The translations under genes and the position numbers were made by a program. From Hansfordia pulvinata (Eukaryota > Ascomycota > Sordariomycetes > Xylariales), in contig BJKQ01000007.1 of NCBI GenBank assembly GCA_006538405.1, positions 2,480,001 to 2,544,000 on the forward strand: DNA of 64,000 bases. Reading direction: 5' to 3'. The notes beneath the pieces were generated by a model, which saw nothing but the letters and a program-made list of their open reading frames with translations, made no database searches and was not told the origin of the DNA. Shown piece after piece: positions 1 through 10,897 of the stretch (positions are counted from its first letter, which is position 1; the number at the start of each line of letters is the position of its first letter).

Positions 1-225
1 GTGCAGGAAAGAAAATGACTGGGAAAAAAGAAGAAGAAAATAGAGCCACCTTGCAGCCCGCCCTCCCCCCCCTTAGAGCTGTGACGAGACATAAATATCA
101 CGTCCCCCGACAGCGCCGGTCGACACCGAGATGTATGCGTGAGCCGTCTTCGACAAGCCATCCAGACGCCAAGATCAAAAGGCCGAGAAAAGGCAATAAT
201 CAAGCAATTTGAATCATAGTCGACC

Positions 226-2194
226 ATGCGGCACAGCTCTCTCCTCCGAGCCGCCGCCGTGCTGGCCGGCTCCACGGCAACGACAAGCCTCGCAGCGGCA
301 CAGCAGCAGCAGAAGCAGCAGCAGCAGCAAGAGATCCACGTCCCTCTCACCGCACCGGCGGACGCCGCCGCGGCGCAGCCCGACTTTGTGGGCTTCTTCT
401 TCGAGTCGGCGTGGTTCGGCAACTACGCGGCGAGCGGCTTGTCGCGGCGCCTGGTGGCGTCCATGGCGGCGCGCATGGCGGCGCCGCCCGTCATCCGCGT
501 GGGCGGCACGAGCGGGGACAACTTCGTCGTCGACCCGTCGTTCGAAGGGGTCACGAGCTGCGTCGAGGTGCCCGAGGAAGGGCGGGTCTGCGAGCCGCAC
601 CCCAACTCGCGCTCGGCCTTCCGCGTCGGCAAGGGCTACTACGAGGCCTTCGGGGCCTTCTACCCCGCGGCCCGCCTGACGATCCAGGCGCCCATGTCGA
701 ACCCGGCGAACCTGACGCGGACGCGCGGGTTCATGCGCGGGGCGTGGGACGGCTTGCTGGGGGGCGGCGGCGGCGGCGGCGGCAAGCCGGAGGAGAGGTG
801 CGGGGCATCGCGCTGGGCAACGAGCCGGGCTGGTGGAACAGGAAGAACGGGGGCAACGGGACCAGCGCGGCCGACTACGTCCGGCTCGCCGAGGAGGCGG
901 AGGCGGCCGTCGCCGAGGAGCTGGGGCTGGTCGGCGCCGACGAGAGGCGGATCTTTGCCGGCGTCAACGCGGCCACGGGGGCCAAGGAGAAGCACCTCTG
1001 GGATGCGTGAGTTTGCCCCCCCCTCCCTCTTTTTATCTTTTCTCCCTTCTTCTCTTCACAGGGTGCTGCCTCTCTCTTTCCCTCGAGAGAGCCACTTTTG
1101 CGCTGACTATGCATACCTTGACGTGTAGGAAAACGGCGCTCGACAAGGGCTTGGACAAGAACAAGCAGCTCCTCTCTGTCGCAGAGCACTACTACCAGAC
1201 CAAGTACGAGGCCGACAACCAGACCGAGGCCAGCATGAAAGGTGAATACCCCTTCTCCCTTGGCTCCTCCCTTTTTTGTTTGTTTCTATCTTCCTTGGAA
1301 TAAGAGACTCATGTTTCTAATCGTCCGGGCTCCCGAACAAAATAAAAAGACTGGCTGAACCCATCGGCGATCGCGGCCCGCCTCGACGACACGTACGTCC
1401 CCGCCATCAAGGCCGCTCACGAGGCGGGCCTGGCGTACTGGATCGACGAGTGCGCGGCGACGCTGAGCAGCCGCGACGCGACGTACGGGGGCGGGTTCGC
1501 GGCGGCGCTGTGGCTGGCCGACTTCTCGCTGCAGAGCCTGTCGCGGGGCGTGGACCGGGTGGCGCACATGGTGGGCTCGCCCTCGGCCAACCGCACCCTC
1601 TGGGTCCCCGACGCCAGCGCCGCGGACATGGGCACACCGGGAGCCCAGGTCCGCGCGGGGTTCGCGGCGGCGGCGTTCGTGGCCGACTTTGTGCTCGGCG
1701 GGGCGAGCGTGGCCAGGGCGGCGGCGCCGGTGGTCGAGGGCGGCGGCGGCGGCGGCGGCGGAGGAGATAGGCTGACGGCGTACGGGGCGTACGACGGCGC
1801 GAAGAGGCTGCGCAAGGTGGCGCTGCTGAACCTGCGGTTCTGGAAGCCCGCCGGGACCGAGGGAGAAGTGGAGGCGGGCCGGCCGGGAGTCGAGTTCAAG
1901 ATGGCCACGGGCCAGGACCCGGGTTCCGAGGTGCGGGTGCAGCGGCTCCGGTCGGGGCAGGGGGCGGCGGGGATGGGGTACGACTACTGCCAGGACCAGA
2001 TCGCGGGGTGCGGCGGCAGCCACAACGTGACGTGGGCCGGGCGGCAGTGGGCGGACAAGGTGGACGGGGGCGACGGGCACGACGTCGCCGGCGTGCCGCG
2101 GGAGGAGCGGGTGGCGGTCGGCGCCGACGGGTCGGTCGTGGTGCGCGTTCCGGACAGCGAGGTCGTGCTGGTCCTGCTTGACGATGGGGAGTGA
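226..2194 (+). CDS. Secreted glycoside hydrolase, GH79-like (beta-glucuronidase-type), with one frame break
   Basis: Probable extracellular glycosidase of about 579 aa. Exons are read as 226-1006 (frame break inside), 1129-1241 and 1350-2194; introns start GTGAGT and GTGAAT and end TAG and AAG. Residues 1-25 form a signal peptide, followed by a Gln-rich stretch. The N-terminal part has FVGFFFESAWFGNYA and VIRVGGTSGDN, which resemble the first strands of the GH79 barrel. GIALGNEPGWW supplies the likely acid/base Glu (NEP) and AYWIDECAATL the likely nucleophile Glu. A beta-sandwich-like C-terminal part follows a Gly-rich linker. The reading frame changes between about 771 and 797, next to a (GGC)n tract; no intron with usable splice sites fits, and one added base restores the frame. 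Assembly error is more likely than a pseudogene because all downstream splice phases agree. The family call rests on motifs only; substrate is unknown. A TATA-like ATAAATA lies at about 91-97. Confidence 0.72.
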
Positions 2195-3267
2195 TCAGTG
2201 AGTTGCTGTGTTGCTGCTAGCACTGGGGGGCAGGCGGTGGAATCACGGGGGACGAGTACGGATAGAGGCAGTTCCAGCAGGGTGGAGATGCCCTATTAGA
2301 TAATACAAGGGTTTTCCGGCAGATGACATCATCAGCGTCCCATCTCATACTCGAGGCACTTGCGCAGTATGCAGCCAAGCATTGCGCAGCAGACTGAAAA
2401 GAGGAGATTTGATTTGGAATGTTTGCCCGGCACGCCCGGCACACGCCACGCCGGCAAGACCTGTGATCTCCCGTCCTCTATCCCCGTGCAATAGATATCC
2501 CCTGCCGGCTGCCGGGGCTGTGTTCGGCGACTGCCGGGGGCCCCCTCTCTCACCCGCAACGGCTGCAGCTGGGCGGCGATGCCATGCTTGCTGGATTCAT
2601 TAATTTGTCATGGCCCGCAACTCCCCTTTTGCCCAGGCCGACAGCGTGGAGAAGAACGCCCCGTTATTCAGCCCAGCTCTCAGCCTCTGCTCTACTTTGG
2701 TCACTGGCGTACCTGGGCAACTGGTAGGTAGGTAGCCACTGGCTGGGACAGTAACTTGTGTGTGGTTATGGATTCAGCCCTGAATTCATCGCCGCCAGCT
2801 GCAAAGCCACTTCGGGCGTAACAGCAATGGATCAGCGGGCTCGGGTTATCAGACTGGAGAGTGCCTGCGTAACAGCAATGGATCAGCGGGCTCGGGGTTA
2901 TCAGACTGGAGAGTGCCTGGAGGGAGGAGGGGGGGCGGAGCACCTATAGAAAAACATGCCGATCGCTCAAGGTTCGTCCTATGATTACAGAGTATAACCC
3001 CGAGAGGGCGGAAGTGGTTCCGTATCCGTGTGTGTACTAATAGACAGCCTCGTCCACCGACTTGGTTGCAAGTCTACATCATCACCAAAGGCACGGCATC
3101 AAGTATCCCTCACCTATCTGGTACCATCTGCAGTGTTTCGCACACCTGCAGTCGTTAGGTACCCTTACGTAAGCCCTGCCAACCCAGTACTTCTTCCAAC
3201 CCAATCCGACCCGACTCGGCGCGCCCGCCCGCCCACACCTGGCACACTCCACGCACACCTCGGGAAA
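2195..3267. other. Intergenic region between GH79-like gene and PPxY protein
   Basis: No coding sequence is supported. It holds a roughly 51 bp tandem duplication (2817-2919) and TAGGTA/AGGTAC tracts near 2722 and 3160. The downstream gene's reading frame is open back to 3028, but the first ATG in good context is at 3268. Confidence 0.6.
2817..2919. repeat. Direct tandem duplication of about 51 bp
   Basis: Copy 1 covers 2817-2867 and copy 2 covers 2868-2919. The copies match except that a run reads CGGGTT in the first and CGGGGTT in the second, a one-base G-run difference. No coding potential is seen. Confidence 0.9.
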
Positions 3268-4687
3268 ATGTCAAAGGCAGAGGCAGACGCGCCGCCGTCC
3301 TACGTGGCCGCCGCCCCGGACGAGCCGGCCCCCGACGTCCTGCCGGCCTACGACGAGGTCGCCGCCGGCGCCGCTGCCGGCGTCGCCGCGCGCGAGGACG
3401 CCGACCCGGACGAGGTCCTGCGCCCCGCGATGCTGGTCCTGGCCGGGCAGACGATCCACGCTCGCCGCAACGGCGGCGGCGCCATCCCCGTCACCGGCCC
3501 GCCAGAGCTGGCGGCGTTATCGTCGCCGTCCCCATCATCATCATCGGCAGGTGCAGCAGGAGCAAGAGACTCATCAGCGTCTTCGTCGCCGCCCCTCTAC
3601 CGCCTCAGCCGCGGCGTCGCCTCCCTGTCCCACGCCGACTCGAGCGTCACCTTTGAGCGCGTGGAGCACCTCGCCTCCTCTGCGCGCCGCCCCTCCACCA
3701 CGCCAGAGGGACAGCAGCAGCAGCAACAGACCCGCCAGCGCCCGAGGCACCTGTTCGACCTGGCCATCAGCCAGAACTTCCCCTTCTACACCTCGGCGAC
3801 GACGCAGCTGGGCCCTTGGATGGGCACGCGCGAGTGGTTCTTCGACATGCGCAGCGTGTCGAGGCGGACGCTCTTTGGCGGCAGCGGCGCCGGCGGCGCC
3901 GGCCTCAGACTGTGGGCCAGGAGCGTGAGCGGCCTGCTGCCGGGAAGGGGTGCCAGGGTCAAGGCCTCGAGGCTGGTGAGGGACCGGAAAGGCGGCGGCG
4001 GCGGCGGGCCCGGGGGCCTGACGGCCAGCCACGGCGACCCCAGCATGTTCGAGATGGTCAAGATGGACGACGGCAGGCTGCAGTGGCTGGCCGACGCGAG
4101 CCTGCTGCCGCAGAAGAGGGAACCTTCTATCTCCACCCAGCAAGAGCCAGGGGCCGGGGGCGACCACCTCCAGGTCGACCAGCAGCAGCAGCAGCAGCAG
4201 TCCAAGAGGTCGAGCTGGCTCAAACGGCTCTCCTTCTCCTCCAGCTCCGGCGCCGGCGCGGACGACGGCAGCTCCGGCGCCGCCGCCGGCATGGTCACGG
4301 TGGCGTTCGAGGACTACGAGGAGGACCAGCACCGGCTCGTCGTGACCGAGGCTCTGCCGCGCAAGGTCATGGACGCGCTGGTCGCGCTGTGGTGCCTGAA
4401 GCTGTGGTACGAGTCGGCGCACCGCATTGACCAGAACGCGTCCATGCGAGACAAGAGTGAGTCTTTCTTTCTTCCGTTCCCTCTTTTTTTGTTTTTGGCT
4501 TGTCCCGCCCTCCCACCCCGTCGTACCATCCACGGTCTCTGTTCCTTTCGTTACCCGTCAACCGGCCCACACGCTGACACGCTGTTTTACCCCCTGGTCA
4601 GTGAGGAGAGGCTTCAGCACGGCCCGAGTCAACAAGCTCGACGTCGCAGGCAGCTGGTCCCTGCCCGGTGGTGGTGGTGGGGCGTGA
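3268..4687 (+). CDS. Uncharacterised fungal protein with two PPxY motifs
   Basis: About 434 aa from two exons, 3268-4456 and 4602-4687; the intron runs GTGAGT to CAG, and the join gives RDK-M-RRGFSTARVNK. The ATG at 3268 has A at -3 and starts with MSKAEADAPPSY. I do not recognise a named family. PPSY (residues 9-12) and PPLY (about residue 110) are PPxY motifs, the class bound by WW domains of Rsp5/Nedd4-type ubiquitin ligases; LPAY near residue 30 is similar. Between low-complexity Ser, Gly and Gln tracts lie better-ordered blocks: RPRHLFDLAISQNFPFY with WMGTREWFFDMRS, and near the C-terminus VTVAFEDYEEDQHRLVV followed by LVALWCLKLWYESAH. No signal peptide or clear membrane helix is seen, so a cytosolic or peripheral role is inferred. 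An adaptor role in ubiquitylation is possible but speculative. Confidence 0.7.
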
Positions 4688-6001
4688 GTTTCCTGTGATC
4701 AGAAGAAGCATGGGATGAGATGCCAAGCTCGTGAAGAGCCAAATGCGCCCACGGGGCTTTGGGCACAACACAAGGGGGGCTCGGAAAGGCGGCACCGGGC
4801 CAAACTCGCGGGTGATTACTGGGAAGGCTGCGCCGCCCCATCCCCCGGGGGGCCGGGCGGCAGCCAAGAGATCTTGAAGCAGGTCGCCGTCATCGACTGG
4901 CCTTGGTAATATATTGGGTGGCGGCGAGAGTAGGGCCACCGCCATACCTACGTACCTCGAGCCAGGGTCGGCGATTCATGGAAGAGGGAGGGGAGGGGGG
5001 GCGGTACTGTCTCTTTTTTGCCTCATCATGGGCCAGTCAGTGAGAAGCTCCGCCCCACCCACTACCTGTCTGACGAAGCCACAGCCGAAAGTCCACCAGC
5101 ACAGAGGTTTACCAAGCCCGAGAAGCGGGCTTACCGGGAAAGAGAGAGAGAGAGACTCACAGGAGCGGGTGAGGTGAGATGTTCACGAGTATAACCAGGC
5201 AGGTAGGCAGGCGAAGACGAGCTGACAAGGAGCGCCGCTTTGCCGTGCGCGCAGCTAAATACCTTCTCGAGGCCGAACGACCTCCGGGGACCAGGCAGGC
5301 AGGCAGGCAGGGTAGATAAGATGATGCCGTATAATTGAAATCCCTGTCTGTGCAAAGAGAACCTGAAAGCCGGGGGGGCGATCTCTTCATCACACCTCTC
5401 TCTTGGCCGCGGTTGTGCCACCACAAAGAGCTTTGCCGGTTCGCCAGTTGCAGCTCACAACGAGCGGCGCATGACACGTATGCGTGCCTTGTTTTCCATC
5501 TTGGCGATCCCTCGATTTTTAGGCCCCGGTAATCAGTCCACTTAGGTACCTACCCAACACCCTAAATGTAGCTCGTCCGTGGCCGCTTTGCGCTTTGCGA
5601 AGCAAAGCGAGTGGCGACATGCATGCCTGATCCCGAGGACGTGTACGATGCGGTTTGGGCGCCTGGGGACGGGCGGGCTGGCAGGCGGGCGTTTGACAAG
5701 AGACCCGGGCCGCGACCTGTCGGTCATGTGTTTTGCGTCTCTGGTATACGAGTGGTGTCCGCTTGAGTGAGAGCAAGAGGGAGGGCGTTTACAACAGGTT
5801 GCTCGTACGCTGTCGTCTCCCCGGGGAGAGCAGCATCTCTCATTAGAGCCCGGGGACCAACCCGCTCGCCGCGCCCACTCATCAGCATCCATCGCCACAA
5901 GGCTCGAGGGGGGAAAAAACTCTAAATTCCCGCCTCTGCTCGGTACCTCCAGCCTACCGCTTGGGACTCATCAGCTCCGAGGCGGGTCTGTGTGTGTGTG
6001 T

Positions 6002-6025
6002 GGGGGGGGGGGGGGGGGGGGGGGG
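6002..6025. repeat. Poly-G run of about 24 bases
   Basis: An uninterrupted G run follows a short (TG)n tract. Its exact length is doubtful given the homopolymer losses seen elsewhere in this window. Confidence 0.9.
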
Positions 6026-6790
6026 TTTAACCCGGGGCTGTGGGCCTGACTGAAAATGCGGCCGGTAGTGTCGTCCCTGGCAGAGGGAGGATGAGAGGGC
6101 GGAAAAAGACCAAGAAAGAAAGCAGATGGAGAGAAACAAAGAGGGTTCCCCGTAGGAGCACCGAAGAGGGGCCATCACCACGAGGCGGCCGTGGGCCTCT
6201 CGGGGGGAAGGGGAAGAGGGAGCAGCGACCGCAGCAGCAGCAGCAGCAGCAGCGGGCGGGCGGCGGCGGGGTGGCGGCGGCGGCGATGTCAGCCCCTGGA
6301 GTCTCTTGTCTTGTTCTCCTCTTCTTCCCCCTTGGTTTTTGCTCGGTGGCGAGACGGGGCGGGCTCTTGTGGCCTTTAAGCGGGTGGCCATCGATTCCCG
6401 GCTGGTGATGACGAGAGTGCGGACGCGGCTCGTTTCCCAGGGTGGCGCCTTTCTTTGACCGCGGAGCTTACGAGTACGGATGACCAGCCGACCAGGAGGT
6501 TGATTGTTTGATTGTTTAATCAATTACATCGATTAACCCATCGAATAAACCAGCGCCCGACCGTTGTGAGAGCACGAAAGTGCAGGGGCTAGGACTCCCA
6601 TGCTTCCAGCTGCTGCTGACCTACCTGAAAACTGGGAGACAGTGTAGATGATGGGGCGAGAGGAGGGAGAAGGATGAGGAAGGGTCTACCCAAGCGCTCA
6701 TCAGCATTTGGTATCCAGCATCGCCCAGAGTCGCACGACGGGCGCCGGGCTCGGAGCCTCGCAAAGGCACGGTGGGGTTTCTGGGTCATA

Positions 6791-6827
6791 TACACACACA
6801 CACACACTCACACACACTCTCTCTCTT
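6791..6827. repeat. (AC)n/(TC)n compound microsatellite
   Basis: An AC dinucleotide array interrupted once by TC is followed by a TC array; no gene overlaps it. Confidence 0.9.
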
Positions 6828-8720
6828 TGTGTATCTTTCCCGCTTCTTCGCCGGGGTGCTGCTCCCATTTTCCCCATCTCGCAGCGGCCGCCACTGCGTT
6901 GGTCTGGCGGCCGGAGGTTGTGCTTATTTTTCTGTATGGGGCCTTGGCAAGGCTGCTTCCGCGAAGGATGGGCTGGAGGACCGGGCTTGCCGCCTCTCGT
7001 CCGAACCGATTAGGGGGCTCGTGCTGCGTTGCGAAGAATCAAGCAGGTTTGCCTGTGCAAGAGACAGAGAGAGAGAGAGAGACAGAGTACACGACAGACA
7101 CGAGGACATGGAGAAACAGAGACAAGAGGGGGACTCAGAGAAGAGTCAGTGAGAGTTGACAGCTACGGAGGGCTTCGTTCTTGCTCTCGGCTGACGGCAG
7201 GCGGGGCACAAGACACTGCGGCTCCGACTACGAGTAGCTAACTCAAGTTGCAGGGCTCCAATCCAAGGCGGATAGCTGGTGAGACTCAACTAACAAGTGA
7301 CAGTCACTGGGAACACCGAGTATAGAGTCAACGTGCATGTCACTCCCTATAACCCGACCGCGCTCGAAGTACGCAGGCAGAAGACCCATGTGCAACGCGC
7401 AGCACACGGCTCTGTCGGCACACTCTGCTCGGCTGCTCGAGGAGACGGCGGTGGCGGGCGCGTTCGCCACCGCAGAGAGCGCGGGATTCTCTTGGCGGGA
7501 ATCCTGAGCCCTGCTCGCCGAGGGCCCAAACCGTCCAGCCTACATATGCATGAATGACAGCCAGATCGTTCCCCCCTGAGACCTGAGCAAGAGAAGATTC
7601 TTCTGCGTGGGAATGGAGAGGAAGGGAGGAGAATTCCGGGCTCTTTGTTCTCGAAGCCCGCCAATCTCGTCGTCGAGCGGCCGCTGACGATGTGCGAGTA
7701 AGTCGTACCTCATGTACGGTGGTGATCCTCGAAGGTCTTACTGGCACCGTGGGTAAGGTACGGATCAGGTACGTGGTGCACTTGTGGGTCTCGCTGGCTC
7801 GCTTGAGGCAAGAAGCCCTCCACTGTAAAGCAGCAGACAACCTAATACCTGCACCAGTGGAAGCCACATTGTCAGGTTGTCAACCTAATTCATCAGTCCG
7901 TCGTGGCTGCCGTTGTCGCCAAGTATACACGTTCACGAGTACCTACACTCACGGCACTAGAGGTATCAGTGAGAATCTTCTTTCAACCAAGCAAGTCCTG
8001 CTGATTATGCGTCCCCAGGTCGTGCGGGATTCCGCAACCCTGCTCAGCGGAGGGAGGCGACAAGAATCCCGGGCTTCATTACCTAACAGAGGCACGGGAC
8101 GGAGTACTCCGCAAGTACCGCATAGATAGATGAGAAATGGAAGCGACGTCTGTTTCTTCCAATACTTTGGCACGCTTACCTGTAAATATCGGTACGGGGT
8201 GGATGGAGGTACCTACCCGTACGGACCCGGCTGGGGTGGTGCGGTGTCTTTAGGCACTGTGGGCACCTACCACCACTACCACATAGCGGGGGGTGACCCG
8301 GAAGTGACCCGCTGACCCGCCTACCTATGCCCGCGCACGCCGCGGAAGCGTCCTCTCCGCTTCCATCACGGCGACAAGTACCCTACGACGACGAAGACGA
8401 CGACGACGCCGCCCCTTCCAACTGTCGCGGGCGGTGGCAAGGCCATCGCCAACCTTGGCCCACTCGCCACACGGCCGTGGCCCGCCTCTTGTGGCGGCTT
8501 TCCTCTCCTTTCTGGCTTTGTGCGCCGTCTCCTCTCTCTCGCCCAGTCCCGCCGCCGCCTGTCTGTCTGCCCACGAACGGCTTAGGTAGTCTTCCCATTG
8601 CCACTCCAAGGCCACCTCCGCGATCTCGACCCAACCATGCAACCCACGGTTATTTCGAGACCGCCCCAGCCAGCCTCGCCACACCCGCCACATGGTGCAT
8701 GGCCCCGTTGGTGGCTCCCG

Positions 8721-8727
8721 TATAAGA
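8721..8727 (+). promoter_or_regulatory. TATA-like element upstream of small secreted protein gene
   Basis: TATAAGA lies about 270 bases before the ATG at 8992 and is followed by CT-rich tracts (around 8765-8800 and 8855-8878), the usual layout of fungal core promoters. Inferred from sequence only. Confidence 0.4.
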
Positions 8728-8991
8728 CCAACAGAGGCGGCACCCAGCCCTCAAGACTTCTGTCGCGCCCCCCCTCCCCCCCCCTCTCTCTTTCCTGACA
8801 CGGCCACCCGCCAGACCAGCTGATCTACTCTCAACCTGTTGCCCGTCAACCTCCTACTCCTCCTCTTCCCCCCTTCAGCTAACCTTAACAACCCGAAACC
8901 CCAACGGAGCCGCGGTTATATCCATAAAGGACAATTCAAACAAGAACGAAATAAAAGAACCTGGTCGTTCTTTGATATCACCACCGTCATC

Positions 8992-9477
8992 ATGAAGTTC
9001 CTTGCCCTCACCCCCGTCCTTCCCGGCCTGTTCGCCGGCTCGGCCCACGCCCTCTTTGGCACCGAGGACAGCAAGACCTTCCCCGGCGTCCACACGACCC
9101 TCTTCAAGGACGGCAACTGCACAGAGGTCCTCAAGCAGGACTACGTCGGCCCCTTCGGCTGCTCCACCGCCTGGGAGGCCCCCGGCTTCCAGTCCATCAA
9201 CATCACCCTCGCCCCCAACAGCGACCACGAGGACATCTACGTCTACAGCGGCTACCACTGCAACATCATCGGCGAGCAGTTCCACAAGGTCCCCCTGCGC
9301 CAGAAGGGCAACTGCGTCCACCTCGACTTCACCGGCCACTCCACCTTCAACTTCGCCCCGGACATCAACCTGCCCAGCATCAGCATCGGCATCAACCACG
9401 ACGACCCCTACGGCCGCGACCAGCCCAACGCCAATGGTGGTGGCAACGCCCAAGGCGGCGGCAACACCCAGGGCTGA
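8992..9477 (+). CDS. Small secreted protein, four cysteines
   Basis: A single-exon gene of 161 aa. The first 19-20 residues (MKFLALTPVLPGLFAGSAHA) form a typical signal peptide. The mature part carries four Cys (GNC, FGC, YHC, GNC spacing) with a compact beta-rich look: CSTAWEAPGFQSINITL, EDIYVYSGYHCNIIGEQ and GNCVHLDFTGHSTFNF. The C-terminus is a Gly/Asn/Gln-rich tail (NANGGGNAQGGGNTQG). The ATG at 8992 sits in good context (ATCATCATGA); the frame is open further upstream without an ATG that would give a signal peptide. Strong codon bias (C-ending codons) suggests good expression. This resembles the many species-variable small secreted proteins of filamentous ascomycetes. Function unknown; an effector or cell-surface role cannot be told apart from sequence. 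Confidence 0.85.
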   Translation: MKFLALTPVLPGLFAGSAHALFGTEDSKTFPGVHTTLFKDGNCTEVLKQDYVGPFGCSTAWEAPGFQSINITLAPNSDHEDIYVYSGYHCNIIGEQFHKVPLRQKGNCVHLDFTGHSTFNFAPDINLPSISIGINHDDPYGRDQPNANGGGNAQGGGNTQG

Positions 9478-10429
9478 GGAACGAGGGAGAAGTTGTTGAA
9501 AGCAAAATCGCAAAACTCAAGAAGAGACGATTTTTGTTTTCCCCCCTCCTCCCTCTTCCCCCTCTTTTTTCTCTTATTACGAGAAGAGGAAAAAAACGCG
9601 GTACAAAAAACTTTTTATAAACTTCCTTGTTCAAATAGATCGACAAGATCAATTAGGGTTGCACCTCTATTTGTGGTTATTACTTGGTAGCGGTTTGTGT
9701 CATTACTTATTCACTTTTTTTTCGGCGGATGGGTTGGGTGGGCAGAAAAGACGGACCTACCTTTTCTTGTTGACCAAACTATTACCATGGGTTCGGGAGC
9801 ACGGCGTACAAACGAAAGCGTCAGCGGGAGAGAGACAGAGAGAGAGAGAGAGAGACCGGCACCCACAGACGGAGACAACAGGGCGTTTCAACGACAAACC
9901 CCATAAGCCTTTTCTCTCCCCCATCTCTCTCTATCTCTCCCTTTACTTGCAGCGTCGCGGATATTTCTTACGTTGGGAGGATACCCGGGGGAAGGCTCGG
10001 AACAAAGCTCTAGCAGCTTGGGGCCGCTTTGCACATTCAAACCCCCTCCTAATAGAACAACTCATGATTCTCCAACTTCCCACTTGACCACATCGTCTCT
10101 GTTCCTTTCTTTACTCTCTCTGAATGCACATGAAAAAAAAGGTCGCAAGATCGTCTTTGGGGGTTCGCTGCCTGCCTGATCCCAGGAGGGCGGTATTGCG
10201 CGCCTCGGCCGAGGTGGCGACGCCCACCGACCGAGCCATCGTTCGGGTGAGTGGCGATGCACCAATTTCGCGGCGACAACTGTCTACAAGTCCCTCCTCC
10301 GAAGTCTTTGCACGAGTCGCCCAGCCAGTTGGTAATTTCTTCCCGAAGACGCATGAAGAGCACTGCACCATACTGCCATCTGCCGATACTACCTGACAGT
10401 GAGAACGCAAAGTCTCAATTGCCCCCCCG

Positions 10430-10455
10430 CCCCCCCCCCCCCCCCCCCCCCCCCC
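10430..10455. repeat. Poly-C run of about 26 bases
   Basis: A continuous C run, preceded by a second run of seven C. Confidence 0.9.
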
Positions 10456-10879
10456 TCACGCAGAAAAGAAAAATGGAAAACTTCAGCCCTGAAGGAACGC
10501 AGCCCAGTGGGGATACCACCTCCGAGAGCTGGGATTGCTCGTACGAGCCGAGTACAGCGGCGGGCACCGCCTCTGTCGATCGTGGTGGCGCCCTCCGTAA
10601 TCAATCCTTCAGGCGCCCAAGACGGGCTTTTTTCTTTTCGCCACTCGCCTTCTTTTTGGGTCCTTTGGGCTCCCGAAAGCCCGGTGATCCCCGGCGACCT
10701 TTAGGGTCCCCCCCCCCTCTCTCTCTCTCTGCCCCCCTTCTTTGTGTGCATGGCGCGGCGGTCTTCTTTTTTCGTTCCTGCTCGGCTCTGGGTGCGAGGT
10801 GCGAGAGGGGTTGTTCTTGTTGCCATGTTCGCCTCCCTCACACCTCTCGAATAAGGATCGGGGCCGTCTGGCTTGAGAA

Positions 10880-10897
10880 GGGGGGGGGGGGGGGGGG
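10880..10897. repeat. Poly-G run of about 18 bases
   Basis: A continuous G run followed by CGGCGGG. Confidence 0.9.

Larger units (their letters stand above)
4688..8991. other. Gene-poor region, 4.3 kb
   Basis: No ORF here has convincing splice sites or recognisable domains. The region holds a 24-base G run, AC/TC and GA microsatellites (6791-6827; about 7067-7082), GGCA repeats near 5290-5312, and several copies of ACGAGTA (about 5184, 6471, 7229, 7934) and AGGTACCT (about 5544, 8205). The last 300 bases are the promoter and 5' leader of the small secreted protein gene. Confidence 0.5.

Noticed and set aside
3028..3267. Upstream in-frame extension of the PPxY protein
   Set aside because: It begins with GTG rather than ATG and its translation is unlike the rest; the ATG at 3268 has a good context.
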